From: Inia geoffrensis | Lineage: Eukaryota > Chordata > Mammalia > Artiodactyla > Iniidae | Direction of reading: 5' to 3' | Length of the DNA stretch: 64,000 bases | Assembly (NCBI GenBank): GCA_036417435.1 | Contig: CM070901.1 | Location: 8,902,001 to 8,966,000 of the forward strand | Shown: piece after piece, positions 43,721 to 56,034 of the stretch | Position numbering within the stretch: position 1 is the first letter of the stretch | Layout: each line of letters opens with the position of its first letter | The notes under the pieces: generated by a model | Database searches by the model: none | Told to the model about the DNA's origin: nothing | What the model saw: the letters and a program-made list of their open reading frames with translations, nothing else | Translations under genes and position numbers: made by a program

Positions 43721-44825
43721 TGGGTTCTTCACCAACTGGAGGTGACTCTGGTCCACTTACGTCTCCATCTGTTTCTCTTTGGTGACACCTCCCTGCCATG
43801 GTTGAGTTACGACTATGGTGTCTTCCGACTCATGGCTTTCAGCTTCCCTATTCTTCCCACAGTTATCACATTCTACTCCCACAGAAGGGTGGGCACTCTT
43901 CGGAAACAGGTTACCCTATTTCCTGTGGAGTCTGGGAGCACACTTCCTATCAGCCACAGGAGCCCGTAATGGTATCCAGGAAAAATCCAGGTTCCTGCAT
44001 GAGCCATTGGGCAAACGATGGATGCAGTATTCTGGTACCCTTCCTCTGCCTCTCCACCTCCTACTCACACATCCTCACTGCATCAGCATCTCCATCCAGT
44101 TCCCTCCCAGACACATAATAAGCAGGTAGCAAGGCTTTCACTCTGTTAGGATGAGATGGGAAAAGAAGATTCTATGACTCTTAAGGAAAATAACATTGCT
44201 TCTCCTCTCACGCTCTTCTATTTTCTTTGTTGGACTCCTCCATTCTCACAGGGTCCGTGCAGAGATCTGTGTATAGATGACTCCCAAGGTCTAGGTTCTC
44301 TCCCAGGTGCCTGTTCAACCCCCTGCTGAACTTCTCCATCTAGGCATTCTTCTGTAATCCTGAAGCCATCATGGCCGAAAATACGCTTGCATCTTCCTTC
44401 CTGACTTACCTGTTCCCTTACTGGTAACTAGACACCCCAAATGAAATGTAGTAGTCATCTCTGAGTTCCCTTTGCCTTCTCCTCCTACAGGCTGTGGCGG
44501 TCTCGTGGAGCTAGCTCACCTCTGTAATGACTCATCAGCACCGCTTTGCATTTCCATGCTACCACCCTGACACTGGCAGGACCATCTCTAAAGCTTTAAG
44601 ATTCCCTCCTTCCCTGGACCTTACTCAAATTTAAAGCCATGACAGACCCTAACACATGAGGCTTAACTTGCATGTCGAAATTTTAAAAATAATTTACTAG
44701 AGTGGATGAATGCAAAATTCGGTAAGTATTCACTGAGGGTGAACTTTTTCTTTTCTTGCTACCTCGCCTTTACTGTTGCCCTAAGTTTATTGTTAGTGAA
44801 AAGAGTTCAGCATACCCAGACTAAC
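43721..44825. other. Intergenic sequence with a possible ancient repeat
   Basis: The part 44,220-44,600 (GATGACTCCCAAGGTCTAGG, ACTTCTCCATCTAGGCATTC, TCCATGCTACCACCCTGACAC) resembles an unassigned ancient dispersed repeat. A related pattern appears at 61,240-61,990. No gene seen. Confidence 0.4.
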
Positions 44826-44841
44826 ACAAATATTTTGTTGG

Positions 44842-45052
44842 GGGCTTCCCTGGTGGCACAGCGGTTGAGAGTCCTCCTGCCGATGCAGGGGACACGGGTT
44901 CGTGCCCCAGTCCGGGAAGATCCCACATACCACGGAGCGGCTGGGCCCGTGAGCCATGGCCGCTGAGTCTGCGCGTCCGGAGCCTGTGCTCTGCAACGGG
45001 AAAGGCCACAACAGTGGGGAGAGGCCCGGGTACCGCAAAAAGAAAAACAAAA
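44842..45052 (+). mobile_element. CHR-type SINE
   Basis: Sense CHR body ending GGTACCGC plus an (AAAAAC)n tail. A 16-bp target-site duplication ACAAATATTTTGTTGG lies at 44826-44841 and 45053-45068. Confidence 0.95.
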
Positions 45053-45069
45053 ACAAATATTTTGTTGGT

Positions 45070-46990
45070 GAAAACAGGTCCGCCTTACCCAGACAAATAC
45101 GAATATTTTGCTTTTTGATCCTATTACTGCATATATTTCCCTTTGACTTGCTTCTTCTCTTCTTTAAATTAATCTTCCCCAGTCATAACGCTTTTCTCCT
45201 CGGGAAAATTGAAATGCTCTCTCTCACGTACCAAAGAAGTAAACTATCCAGACTGTTCATGTGGTGAGTGGCATCTCAACAGTTTGGGCAGAGTCTAATA
45301 CCTTTTAAACCATTTCCCTCTCTACTTCTTGTGCCTCATATTCCAGTCAAGTTGGACCTACTAGTTCCCAAATGCACCCCTTTTTATTCTTCCTTTAAGC
45401 TTTGCTTACGCTGATTCCCTCTGACGAGAGTCCCTTCTCCCGCCGTATTTCTTATAGAAATTCTAGTTATTCTTCAGAGTGCATGTCAAATATTTTCTTC
45501 TTCATCAATTCCTTCCCTTCAAGAACGAGCAGACAGACAGAATCAGAGAAACTAACGCTCTCCTCAGATCCCATATAATACTTGAGGTCTCTCTTGTGGC
45601 AGTGGGTACATTTTACATTGTATCAGAGTTTATATATGACTTTTTCTGAAAAGCGTAGGCCAGATTCTCAACACATCCTATTGCTCTACTGATAGGCACA
45701 CATAGTATTTTCTTAGATGCGTTGCTGTTTATATAAAGACAGTCCCTAGCGTTCCTCTGTATAGGCAGTCTTCCTAATTATTTCTGTTCGGTCATTTGGA
45801 ACTCAGAATAAAGCTTCCTTTTGAAGGAATCTTCTAAATAGAAGTTACGCTCTCAAAAGCCTATTTGATTCTTAAAATGATAAAGACATACAAAGCTAAA
45901 CCAAGGTGCATAATAATGTTTCGATAGGGAAATGAATTCAGATTTCCAGTATGAGACTTTTCTCATCCCCCAGCCTTGATACAGGAGAAGTGGAGACACC
46001 CCCTCTTCCAATAAACTAGTGTTGATACCTCTGCCCTGGGGCAAAACTCCAGAGTGAAGGGGCACAAAGGGGCACAAAGGGTCCTAGGGTGGGAGGAACC
46101 CTGAGGTTATGGTAGGAATGGTATTTGAAGGGAGGGAGGAGGTGAAGCCACATGTAAGGCTTTTTCCTTCCCTCTCCCTCTTGTTCTCATTCCATGAACC
46201 CTGTAGATTCATGACTATCTATAACAAACTGGAAGAGATCCCAGCGATCACCCACCAGTGATCACTCCACCCCCAGCTTGAAAAGGGAACCCAAAGTGAA
46301 TGAGTTCAGTAGCCTTGGGAGTGACTGGTACAGACCTGGTAGCCCAGATCTTTAATTCATCTTTGATGTCTACTCAGACTTTCCACTTTTGCTGGGACTA
46401 GATAGTATTCTTTTTCCTTGGGCTCAAAAGGACCTGCTCCCTGACTGTGGGCAAACGACCAAGTCTTACCAATGCTAGAGAGCCCATTAGGCAACCGAAG
46501 TCTTGCCAAAAAGGGCATCATAAAATGAGAAAAACAGTAAGAAATAGTGTTGTGTGGAAAATCAGAGCATTGTGGTATTTCCTTACATGTGTCTTATGAT
46601 AGGATATTGCTGGGGTGTGGGGAAGGCACCGTAAACTTTCCATTGTTCCAGGATCTAAAGATCTGGCCTGGTCCCTGTCAAGCCAGTGATCCACCGTGGG
46701 CTCTGGTATACACTGATGCAAATGAGTCTACGCCTGCTTTCTTATCCTTCAGTCCAATCAGAGAGGTTCATGTTCCTCATTTTCTCTAAAGCCAGCCGTT
46801 TCCTTTGTATGTTTGTAACCTATATTTGATTAGATGTCTGCCTCTCTATCTTTTAAAATTATAAACAAGACATGTCTTCTTTCCACCCTTTATTTTTTAT
46901 GGTGATTATTAACAAAGTGAGTTCCCAATTTACAGGATGCTAACTCCAATGTTGAATTACTGGGCTGGTCTCTGTCTGCATACAGGTGCT
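45070..46990. other. Intergenic unique sequence
   Basis: No gene or clear repeat. A small tandem GGGGCACAAA unit repeats at 46,059-46,080. Confidence 0.5.
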
Positions 46991-46995
46991 AATGA

Positions 46996-47220
46996 ATGAC
47001 AACCACAGATGTGGATAAGACATTTTCCTGTCCAAGGTCTGCTCTCCCATCCAAAATTCTGTACGATGCAGGCCCCTCATACTACTTACAAACTGAGGTG
47101 GATGAGAACTGTAGTCTTTGGATCAAACAAGCAAAAGAAACTCTTCAAAAATTCCGTGCCCTGCTAGCAACAAGTGGTAAATGGTTGGATGGTGATGAAA
47201 AGAACAAAAGAAGTTTATAA
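46996..47220 (+). other. Unidentified 74-codon open frame, coding status uncertain
   Basis: ATG-to-TAA frame beginning MTTTDVDKTFSCPRSALPSK. It is rich in charged residues and lies in otherwise unique sequence. A CTGTCTGCATACAG|GTGC acceptor-like site precedes it by about ten bases. There is no signal peptide or membrane segment and I do not recognise the sequence. It could be an exon of an unknown transcript, part of a pseudogene, or a chance frame; chance is the default. Confidence 0.2.
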
Positions 47221-48420
47221 GTTTACCAAGACTCAAAACCAAAGGTGTCCCAGATATTTGTTGGAATGCAAATGAAGCTGGGTTCTAACTTTTTCTAAAC
47301 TTGAACTCTGATTTGGGCTTTCCATTTCTTCCCACCTATTTTAAATTCTGCTAACCAGACTCTTCCCACATGCTGTCCAATTTCAGATTAAGGGGCCACT
47401 GCGTCTACATTTATAAAAATATTCAATTCTTTCCTTCGGAGAGGCTTGCCAGTACCCAGCAGATTAGGGGCTGTGAGTGAGATTAATTTCCATTTTCTCG
47501 AGCAGCCCAGAATCGATCCTTGGGTTCCCTTTATCACTTTCCTTCTATTCCTTTTTTTTTTTTAAAACCAAAAATGGTAAGTGAAGAGTATTTTTTCATC
47601 TGTCCTATAATATATTTTTCTCTTCTTTTTCTCTCTGTTTCTGTTTAACACTCGAATCTCTTTGCCAACAATTACAGAGCTGCCCCAACTCTCAAACTAC
47701 CCCTCCTCCCACCACCCAGGGCTGGGTGAGAACCTGTGAACCTGGGACCTGTCCGGGGTGGAACAACTTCCAGAGCCCATCTATTTTAGGGGGAATGAGA
47801 GTCCCACTCCTTGCTGGAGAGAAGAAAGTGGATTTGGGGGAGAGTGGGAGTGTTTCTGTAGCTAACCAGCTGCTAAGTGTTAACTAAAGTCTCCTGGTAA
47901 TTAGCAACATTGTTTATAGCATGTACATGTATAGATGTACTGTGCTCATCTCTGAGGAATTCAGTAGGTTTTCCAAAATCATCCCATTTTTATCATTTTA
48001 AATATTTTTGAAGTCTCTCTTTGACTTGGGAGATGGGAGAATAATCGTTTTTTCAACACACTTTATGAATGGAGAAAACAGAGAAAGGCACATTTACAAC
48101 CACTTTCTCAAGGTTATGCAAAGCCGTGTAAAGCAGAGTCCATTCTGTCTTATTTCTTAGACATTTTTGGATTTTAGGTTATTTCAGTGGAGTCAATAAC
48201 TTCCAATTACTACTGCAGAAAATAAAAGTTAACACTTCCCCTCTCGACTTTAATACTTTTTGTGTAACACCATTGTGGTCATTTAAAAAACTTAAGTTGC
48301 GTAAACAAATTATAACATCATAGCAAAAATAAAAGTATATTTTAGCTACTCCCATATTACAAATGTTAATACCACAATTGTCTGACCCTGAGAACGACTA
48401 AGGAAACTAGAAAGTAGTAC
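47221..48420. other. Intergenic unique sequence
   Basis: No gene or clear element recognised. Confidence 0.5.
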
Positions 48421-48660
48421 TTTTGTCAGTCAGTCAACAAGTATTTACTGAACACAAACTGCGTTACTGCCACAAGGCAGTGACCCAGCATGGTAAACCT
48501 GTGGCATGTAGCACGCATACCTGCTGTTCCACACAGTCCAGGAAGATGGGGAGGTCGTGGCTGCAAATTCCTTGTTCAGCTTAAGCATCCTTTCTGACGG
48601 TGTTCCAGCAACCACTGCTGGAGAAGTAGTTGGGAAAACTGGGTTTTCCATCTTTCTGAA
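48420..48660 (-). repeat. Possible L2 or MIR relic
   Basis: CAGTCAACAAGTATTTACTGAACACAAACTG matches the inverted end of L2-type elements. The rest is too diverged to be sure. Confidence 0.45.
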
Positions 48661-48689
48661 TTAATCACTATTAATCACTGTTGAAAATA

Positions 48690-48915
48690 AAACTGAATGG
48701 TGCAGTACTAAGATCATAGGCTTTGGAGAGAGATAAATCTGGATTTGAGTCATGACTTTTTAATTGTTGTGTGTCCTTGAGCAAGTCACTTAATTTCTCT
48801 GAGCCTCAGTTTCCCCATCTATAGAACAGATAAAAATAACCTTCCAGTCCAGGCATTGTGAGGACCAGAGGTAATGGCACGTAGAAAGTGCTCAGTGAAT
48901 GGAGGCAATTGAAAC
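48690..48915 (+). repeat. MIR SINE
   Basis: GATCATAGGCTTTGGAGAG, CTTGAGCAAGTCACTTAATT, CTGAGCCTCAGTTTCCCCAT and GTAGAAAGTGCTCAGTGAAT are in MIR order. It is well preserved. Confidence 0.88.
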
Positions 48916-49059
48916 TTGTTCTTTGGAAATATTTGAATGATCGAATGAGTTGATTAGTTTTTGTCTACGTTTGGCATCATATATAGGTATAACCCAAGCT
49001 AGCTCTTCTCGCTGTTTTCTGATAGGAAGTTAACTTTTCATTGTAAGAGTTATGTAGGA

Positions 49060-49240
49060 GGAACTTACTTTTACTGAGTACTGATTTCATTCCTTCCAAC
49101 AGTATATGAGGTCAGTCTTATCATTTTTCACATGAGGACATGAAGTGAATCTGGTTAAGTGGATTATTTTAACTCATATACCTAGAAAGTGGTAAAATTA
49201 GAATTTTACTAATCTAGCTCCAAAACTTGTATCATTTTTA
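49060..49240 (-). repeat. MIR SINE
   Basis: Inverted MIR features: TTATCATTTTTCACATGAGGA, GAATCTGGTTAAGTGGATT and CTAGAAAGTGGTAAAATTAGA. Confidence 0.65.
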
Positions 49241-49454
49241 GTACTTGTGTAAGATCAATGAATTGTTTATATGTAAGACAATGAGTTTGTGAAACTCTAC
49301 AATCATATGCATGAGTATTAGGGCAGTGAGACGTTAACGGTCTGTGTCCACTGAAGGCTTTTGTCCCAACAAAGAGGCTTTTAAATTTGACAAAGGATCC
49401 TAATGGTCAAATAAACCTCTGGTATATAAACTAAAAAATAAAATATCCAGACCA

Positions 49455-49661
49455 GGGCTTCCCTGGTGGCGCAGTGGTTGAGAGTACGCCTGCCAATGCA
49501 GGGGACATGGGTTCGTGCCCCAGTCCGGGAGGATCCCACATGCCACAGAGCGGCTGGGCCCGTGAGCCATGGCCGCTGAGCCTGCGCGTCCGGAGCCTGT
49601 GCTCCGCAGAGGGAGAGGCCACAACAGTGAGAGGCCCGCGTACTTAAAAAAAAAAAAAAAA
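49455..49661 (+). mobile_element. CHR-type SINE
   Basis: Sense CHR body with poly-A tail. The flanking ATCCAGAC is seen before the element (ending near 49,452) and after the tail (49,663-49,670). Confidence 0.92.
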
Positions 49662-49669
49662 AATCCAGA

Positions 49670-50595
49670 CTGGCACCAAGTATTTTGGTTTTCTTACAGT
49701 TTTTCAAAAAGTGTAAATAAATTTGGAATCTTTGATACTTTGGAAAAATAATAAATAATGTTTAGGTGCATCCTTGGAGTGGGGGAAGATTTCTGACTTT
49801 AGAATCACTACTATGGGACGTAAATAAAGGCAGATTGCCCCTGTTATAACAGTAATATTTGCCTAGTAGAAGAAGTTTAGAAATGTAGAAAATATAAGAA
49901 TGTGTTTTGACATTGTCTCAGCTCCTAAAGACTACTGTTAATATTTTGGTTATTCTGTATATATAAAAATTAAAGAGTTTTTTGAAATTAACTAGATAAT
50001 TTCTAAGATTAGAAAGCTAAGGGTTGAGAAGGCTTATACACCTTACCTAGGGATACTAATTATTAAAAACAGGTATTCATTTTGATCAAAAGTAAATAAT
50101 CGTGGTAATTTACATGACTTCACTGCAAAGACTGGGATGCATTTTGTTACCATTAATAAATGTCTTGCCCTGTTTTAATACTCAGATGAGGTATGGAACT
50201 TATAGAGATCACTCCCAAGTCTTTTCCTTTTTTTAAGTAACAAAAGCAGATAACATTTAGGGCCTTCCAGGAACACTCAAAAATGATAAATTCCAGGTGA
50301 AATATGAAATCACAAAAACAATGACATTAGGGGCTAATTTAATGGCCCATGTGGTGGTTCTCCAGTCCTACCCTCAACGTTTGAAAAGGCACTTTTGTTC
50401 CAGAATGAAAATAAGAAGCAATATGTTAGATGTAATAGGATCTTTCTGCACATTGATTCAGGGAAACAAACTAAGAAACTCTTCTGGGAACTACAAAATT
50501 CTGTTCCAATAAATTTGTAAAATAATTTATTTCTCAAAAGTATGGTAACCTGAGGTTAAAAAAAGGCCCCATTGAATCTAGGGTGAGTCAGAACA
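49670..50595. other. Intergenic unique sequence
   Basis: No gene recognised. A stretch at about 49,870-49,980 may be an old dispersed repeat. Confidence 0.45.
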
Positions 50596-50599
50596 TTTT

Positions 50600-52945
50600 T
50601 TATTTTATTTTTTTGAATTTTATTTTTTAATACAGTAAGTTCTTATTAGTTATCTATTTTATACATATTAGTGTATACATGTCAACCCCAATCCCCCAAT
50701 TCATCCCACCCCCCTACCCCCCACTTTCCTCCCTTGGTGTCCATATGTTTTTTCTCTACAGCTGTGTCTCTATTTCTGCCTTGCAAACTGGTTCATCTGT
50801 ACCATTTTTCTAGATTCCACGTATATGCATTAATATATGATAATTGTTTTTCTCTTTCTCACTTCACTCTGTATGACAGTCTCTAGGTCCATCCACGTCT
50901 CTACAAATGACCCAGTTTCATTCCTTTTTATGGCTGAGTACCATTCCATTGTATATACGTACCGCATCTTATTTATCCATTCATCTGCTGATGGACACTT
51001 AGGTTGCTTCCATGTCCTGGCTATTGTAAATAGTGCTGCAGTGAACATTGGGGTGCATGTGTCTTTGTGAATTATGGTTTTCTCTGGGTATATGAACAGC
51101 AGTGGGATTGCTGGGTCAAATGGTAATTCTATTTTTAGTTTTTTAAGGAACCTCCATACTGTCCTCCATAGTGGCTGTACCAATTCACATTCCCACCAAC
51201 AGTGCAAGAGGGTTCCCTTTTCTCCACACCTTCTCCAGCATTTGTTGTTTGTAGATTTTTTGATGATGGCCATTCTGACTGGTGTGAGGTGATACCTCAT
51301 TGTAGTTTTGATTTGCATTTCTCTAATGATTAGTGATGCTGAGCAGCTTTTCACATGCTTCTTGGCCATCTGTATGTCTTCTTTGGAGAAATGTCTATTT
51401 AGGTCTTCTGCCCATTTTTTCACTGGGTTCTTTGTTTTTTTAATATTGAGCTGCATGAGCTGTTTATATATTTTGGAGATTAATCCTTTGACCATTGATT
51501 CGTTTGCAAATATTTTCTCCCATTCTGAGGGTTGTCTTTTCATCTTGTTTATAGTTTCCTTTGCTGTGCAGAAGCTTTTAAGTTTCATTAGGTCCCATTT
51601 GTTTATTTTTGTTTTTGTTTCCATTACTCTAAGTGGTGGGTCAAAAAAGATTTTGCTGTGATTTATGTCAGAGTGTTCTTCCTATGTTTTCCTCTAAGAG
51701 TTTTATAGTGTCCAGTCTTACATTTAGGTCTTTAATCCATTTTGTGTTTATTTTTGTACACAGTGTTAGGGAGTGTTTTCATTTCATTCTTTTACATGTA
51801 GCTGTTCACTTTTCCCAGCACCACTTATAGAAGAGGCTGTCTTTTCTCCATTGTATATCCTTGCCTCCTTTGTCATTGATTAGTTGACCATAGGTGCATG
51901 GGTTTCTCTCTGGACTTTCTGTCCTGTTCCATTGATCTGTATTTCTGTTTTTGTGCCAGTACTATATTGTCTTGATTACTGTAGCTTGGTAGTATAGTCT
52001 GAAGTCAGGGACTCTGATTCCTCCAACTCCGTTTTTTTTCCTCAAGATTCCTTTGACTATTTGGGGTCTTTTGTATCTCCATACAAATTTTAAGATTTTT
52101 TGTCCTAGTTCTGTAAAAAATGCCATTGGTAATTTGACAGGAATTACATTGAATCTGTAGATTGCTTTGGGTAGTTTAGTCATTTTCACAATATTGATTC
52201 TTCTAATCCAAGAACATGGTATATCTCTCCATCTGTTTGTGTCATCTTTGATTTCTTTCATCAGTGTCTTATAGTTTTCTGAGTACAGGTCTTTTACCTC
52301 CTTAGGTAGGTTTATTCCTAGGTATTTTATTATTTTTGTTGCAATGGTGAATGGGATTGTTTCCTTAATTTCTCTTTCTGATCTTTCATTGTTAGTGTAT
52401 AGCAGTGCAAGAAATTTCTGTGCATTGATTTTGTATCCTGCAACTTTACCAAATGCATTGATTAGCTCTAGTAGTTTTCTGGTGGCAACTCTAGGATTCT
52501 CTATGTATAGAGAATCATCTGCAAACAGTGACTGTTTTACTTCTTCTTTTCCAATTTGTATTCCTTTTATTTCTTTTTCTTCTCTGACTGCCGTGGCTAG
52601 GGCTTCCGAAACTATGTTGAATAGCAGTGGTGAGAGTGGACATCCTTGTCTTTTTCCTGATCTTAGAGGAAGTGCTTTCAGTTTTTCACCATGGAGAATG
52701 TTGTTGGCTCTGGGTTTGTTGTATATGGCCTTTATTATGTTGAGGTAGGTTCCCTCTATGCCTACTTTCTGGAGAGTTTTTATCATAAATGGGTGTTAAA
52801 TTTTGTCAAAAGCTTTTTCTGCATCTATGGAGATTATCATACGGTTTTTAATCCTTCAATTTGTTAATATGGTATATCACATTGATTGACTTGTGTATCT
52901 TGAAGAATCGTTGCATTCCTGGGATAAACCCCACTTGATCATGGT
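50600..52945 (-). mobile_element. 5'-truncated L1 (copy C)
   Basis: A different 3' UTR from copies A and B (CAGTAAGTTCTTATTAGTTAT on +). ORF2 remnants on the - strand: 52,786-51,962 (RT palm; FADD present but the following residues altered by a small deletion) and 51,624-50,830 (C-terminal domain including the Cys-rich end). The element stops at GATCATGG near 52,945 in the RT region. Not coding. Confidence 0.9.
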
Positions 52946-53680
52946 TTATAAAAAATAAAATAAAATTCATAAATTCAAAAAAAAAGAAAAAGGAGAATGG
53001 ATACTGGGGTACAGTTGGCAGTCTCTACTCCACAGGTCAGTGGCCAGAACTTAGTCATCAGCCCCTCCTACCTGTAGTAAAGGCTGGGAAATGTAGTCTT
53101 TGGGTTGGGTGACAAAATATGTAAAGAACAGAGTGCTTTCATTATAAAGGGAAGGGAGAAAGAATAGGGGAGAAGATATTGGCAATCTCTATCACATTAT
53201 GTGATTAAATTGCTGGATTACTAACACTTTCATTATTAGTATCTCAAAAAATTAAGGGCTGGGTTTTTCAAACAGTGAATCAGTATTCTCAGCTATTTAG
53301 ATTCAAGATAACACATGACTCATGATAAAACCATGAGTCTTTAAGACATGTAAAGTTTATCTATGATTCCTGAAAATAAATTGATTTCCATGTTATGGTC
53401 TTGATAGAAACTAAAACTATTCTTACTAAGTTAATTGACTTTTGAATTGCCTTGTCCATGATTACTTGTCATTTCTTATCTTACTTCATGCTGCTGGTGA
53501 ATTTGTCGGTGCTATTTCCTCATCAGGAAACATCCTACTCCTTTTGTTTCTGAATCATTAACTTTCTCTTTGCTCTTCTACAACCCCTGAGATTGCTCCT
53601 TTGTAGCAATTGCTCCTTTTAAAAGCCACCTACTTATTCTTTATATTTTAAATTTTTACTTATTTATTTTTTGAGCTTTA
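52946..53680. other. Intergenic sequence beyond L1 copy C
   Basis: A-rich stretch at 52,947-52,992, then about 53,000-53,110 with GGCTGGGAAATGTAGTCTTT, reminiscent of an unassigned old repeat. The rest is unique. Confidence 0.4.
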
Positions 53681-53684
53681 ACTT

Positions 53685-54000
53685 TTTATTTTATGTTGGA
53701 GTATAGCCGACTAACAATGTCGTGTTAGTTTCAGGTGCATGGCAAAGCGACTCAGCCATACATATACATGTATCCATTCTCCCCCAGACTCCCCTCCCAT
53801 CCAGGCTGCCACATAACTTTGAGCAGAGTTCCCTGTGCTCTACAGTAGGTCCTTGTTGGTTATCCATTTTAAATATAGCAGTGTGTACATACCGATCCCA
53901 AACTTCCTAACTATTCCTTCCCCCCACCCTTCCCTGCTGGTGACCATAAAATCGTTCTCTAAGTCTGTGAGTCTGTTTCTGTTTTGTAAATGTTTGTTTT
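53685..54000 (-). mobile_element. L1 3' UTR fragment
   Basis: TGTTGGAGTATAGCCGACTAAC, GTGTTAGTTTCAGGTGCATGG and CTCTACAGTAGGTCCTTG show an inverted L1 3' end. It carries no ORF2. Confidence 0.85.
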
Positions 54001-54179
54001 CCCTAAGCCTCTGTCTGGAGAGCTCATTTCCACTCCGTATGTTCTCTGTGAAATGTCACACTCACGGCTCTGCTGCTGCCTTCAGAAGACAACCCCTGTA
54101 TAGGCTTCTCCAACCCAAGCTTCCCCTCTGAAGCTCTCATCTGTATATTAAATACCTATGGGACAATTCCAGGTCTTTA

Positions 54180-54950
54180 AAAAAACTTTTTTTAAATTAA
54201 AGTATGTTAAATATAATATGCCAGGGAAGTGCACAAATAATAAATGTACAGCATAGTGAACAATGAAAAAGCAGACACCTCTGGAAACACACCCCGTCAA
54301 AAGATAGAACTTCCCCAGCCCTGCTGAAGACTCCTGGATATTCCTTACTAACTATACTACCCTTCCTCTCTCCTGGAAGCAACCATTATCGTGGTGTTTG
54401 TGATAATGTCTTTCTTGCTTTCTTCAACATGGTTTTACAAACTATGTACGCATCTTTAAAGAATATAGTACCATGTTGCCCGTTTTAACTCTATGTAAAT
54501 AGAATAATACTGTATATATTCTCTTGAAGCATGTTATTAAGCACATATAAATTTAGAATTGTTCATCTTCAGTGTACTATATCTTTTTATCATAATGAGG
54601 AAACCCTCTTTATCTTCAGTAATGTATTTATCTTGCTTTTGGTGTAATTATTACAACATTATTTTAGTTATTATTTGAATTTTTCCCACTTTAAAATTTT
54701 CAGTTCTCTGTACACTTATGTTTTGGAAGTCTCTTATTAGCAACACATAGCAAAAGTTAAATCTAGGGTCTCAGTATTTGACTTCTACTTGGAGCATTTA
54801 ATACATTTACATTTAATATAATTGCTGATATGATGGATCTTAAATCTTCTGTTTTAGTTTGTGTTTTCTACCTGTCCCATCAGTTTGATATATTTCTTTG
54901 TCTTTTTTTTTCTTGCCTTCTTTTCATTTGTTGTTTTTTTAGTCATTTAT
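54180..54950 (-). mobile_element. Probable old L1 fragments
   Basis: The part 54,180-54,560 resembles an old L1 3' UTR (AGCAACCATTATCGTGGTG). The part 54,560-54,850 resembles the inverted endonuclease region (GGAGCATTTAATACATTTACATTT). Boundaries and linkage are uncertain. Confidence 0.5.
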
Positions 54951-55977
54951 TGTTTCAGTCATTTTTCTCCTTCTGTTGGTTTTTGAAGTTATAAACTCCC
55001 ACCTTTATTTGCTTGGTATTGATAAATGCCTTTTCATCATTCCAAGCACAGCTCAAGTCTGTCTTCCGAGGACATCTTTCCTGAATCCTGTCCCTGCCCC
55101 ACCATGAACTAAGAAGAGCTGATTCTAGTTCCGTTGTTCCACACTGTGCATGCATCACATGTATAGCACTTATCACCCTGCGAGCCAACCATTGCTTACG
55201 TGTCTTTCTCTCTTAATAGATCATGACATATTTAATAATAGAGAAAATACCTGATTTATCCTTGTCAGTCTTTTAACACAGTCCTTTTAGGATCAGATAT
55301 TCTATAAATAAATTTCAGTTGGGACCAGCAACTGAAGTACTTATATCAAAACTTTAGTCCTAACTAAAATGTCCTCTCTCTAGGTGTATGTATATATATG
55401 CAAAAAAAAAAAAAATATATATATATATACATATATTGCAAACCTCTGAAATTTTTAATATTTGGCCTTAGGGCAAAAATGAGCTCTTGTTTTAATGATC
55501 TTTTCCCATCGAATTAGATGTAATTTATTACAGTGATATATTTGCCAAATATCTAAATGAATAGTTCTCAGATTTTAGTGTACACTAGATTTACTGGGGA
55601 AAGTTTGTTAAAAAAGATATGTTCCTGGGATCCATCTCCAGTTCCCTTTCTTCCCTTCTTTACTTAACCAAAATTATCCTAATCCTCAGGGTCTCATTCA
55701 CAGGCAGGTTCTCTGTAAATCCCATTTCACATGGAATCCTTTCTTCCTACCTGCACCCGCCACTGCACTGTTAAAAGTCACACCCTGGATTCTCCAGGTT
55801 GGCAGGAATTCTATCCCACACTCTCCTCCCCTTCCCACCAGGATACCTGGCCTGAGATGGCAAGTGCTTCACCTTTTGCTTGTTTCCCACAGGAGCTCTG
55901 CCAGGTGGGATTTCCAGTTAACACTTTATTCTCTGGGCCTAATTTATATTATTCCTTCTCTCAGTCTACAAAGCTGA

Positions 55978-56021
<44 letters not shown>

Positions 56022-56030
56022 CTTCCTTGA
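54951..56030. other. Intergenic sequence with simple repeats
   Basis: No gene. It includes a poly-A/TA run (55,402-55,436), a possible MER5-like relic at 55,565-55,660 and a (TC)19 microsatellite. Confidence 0.5.
55981..56018 (+). repeat. (TC)19 microsatellite
   Basis: Perfect dinucleotide run of 38 bases. Confidence 0.98.
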
Positions 56031-56034
56031 AGGT

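Noticed and set aside
43475..43969. 164-codon open frame
   Set aside because: Its first part lies in an inverted L2 fragment, with no domain, splice or promoter support.
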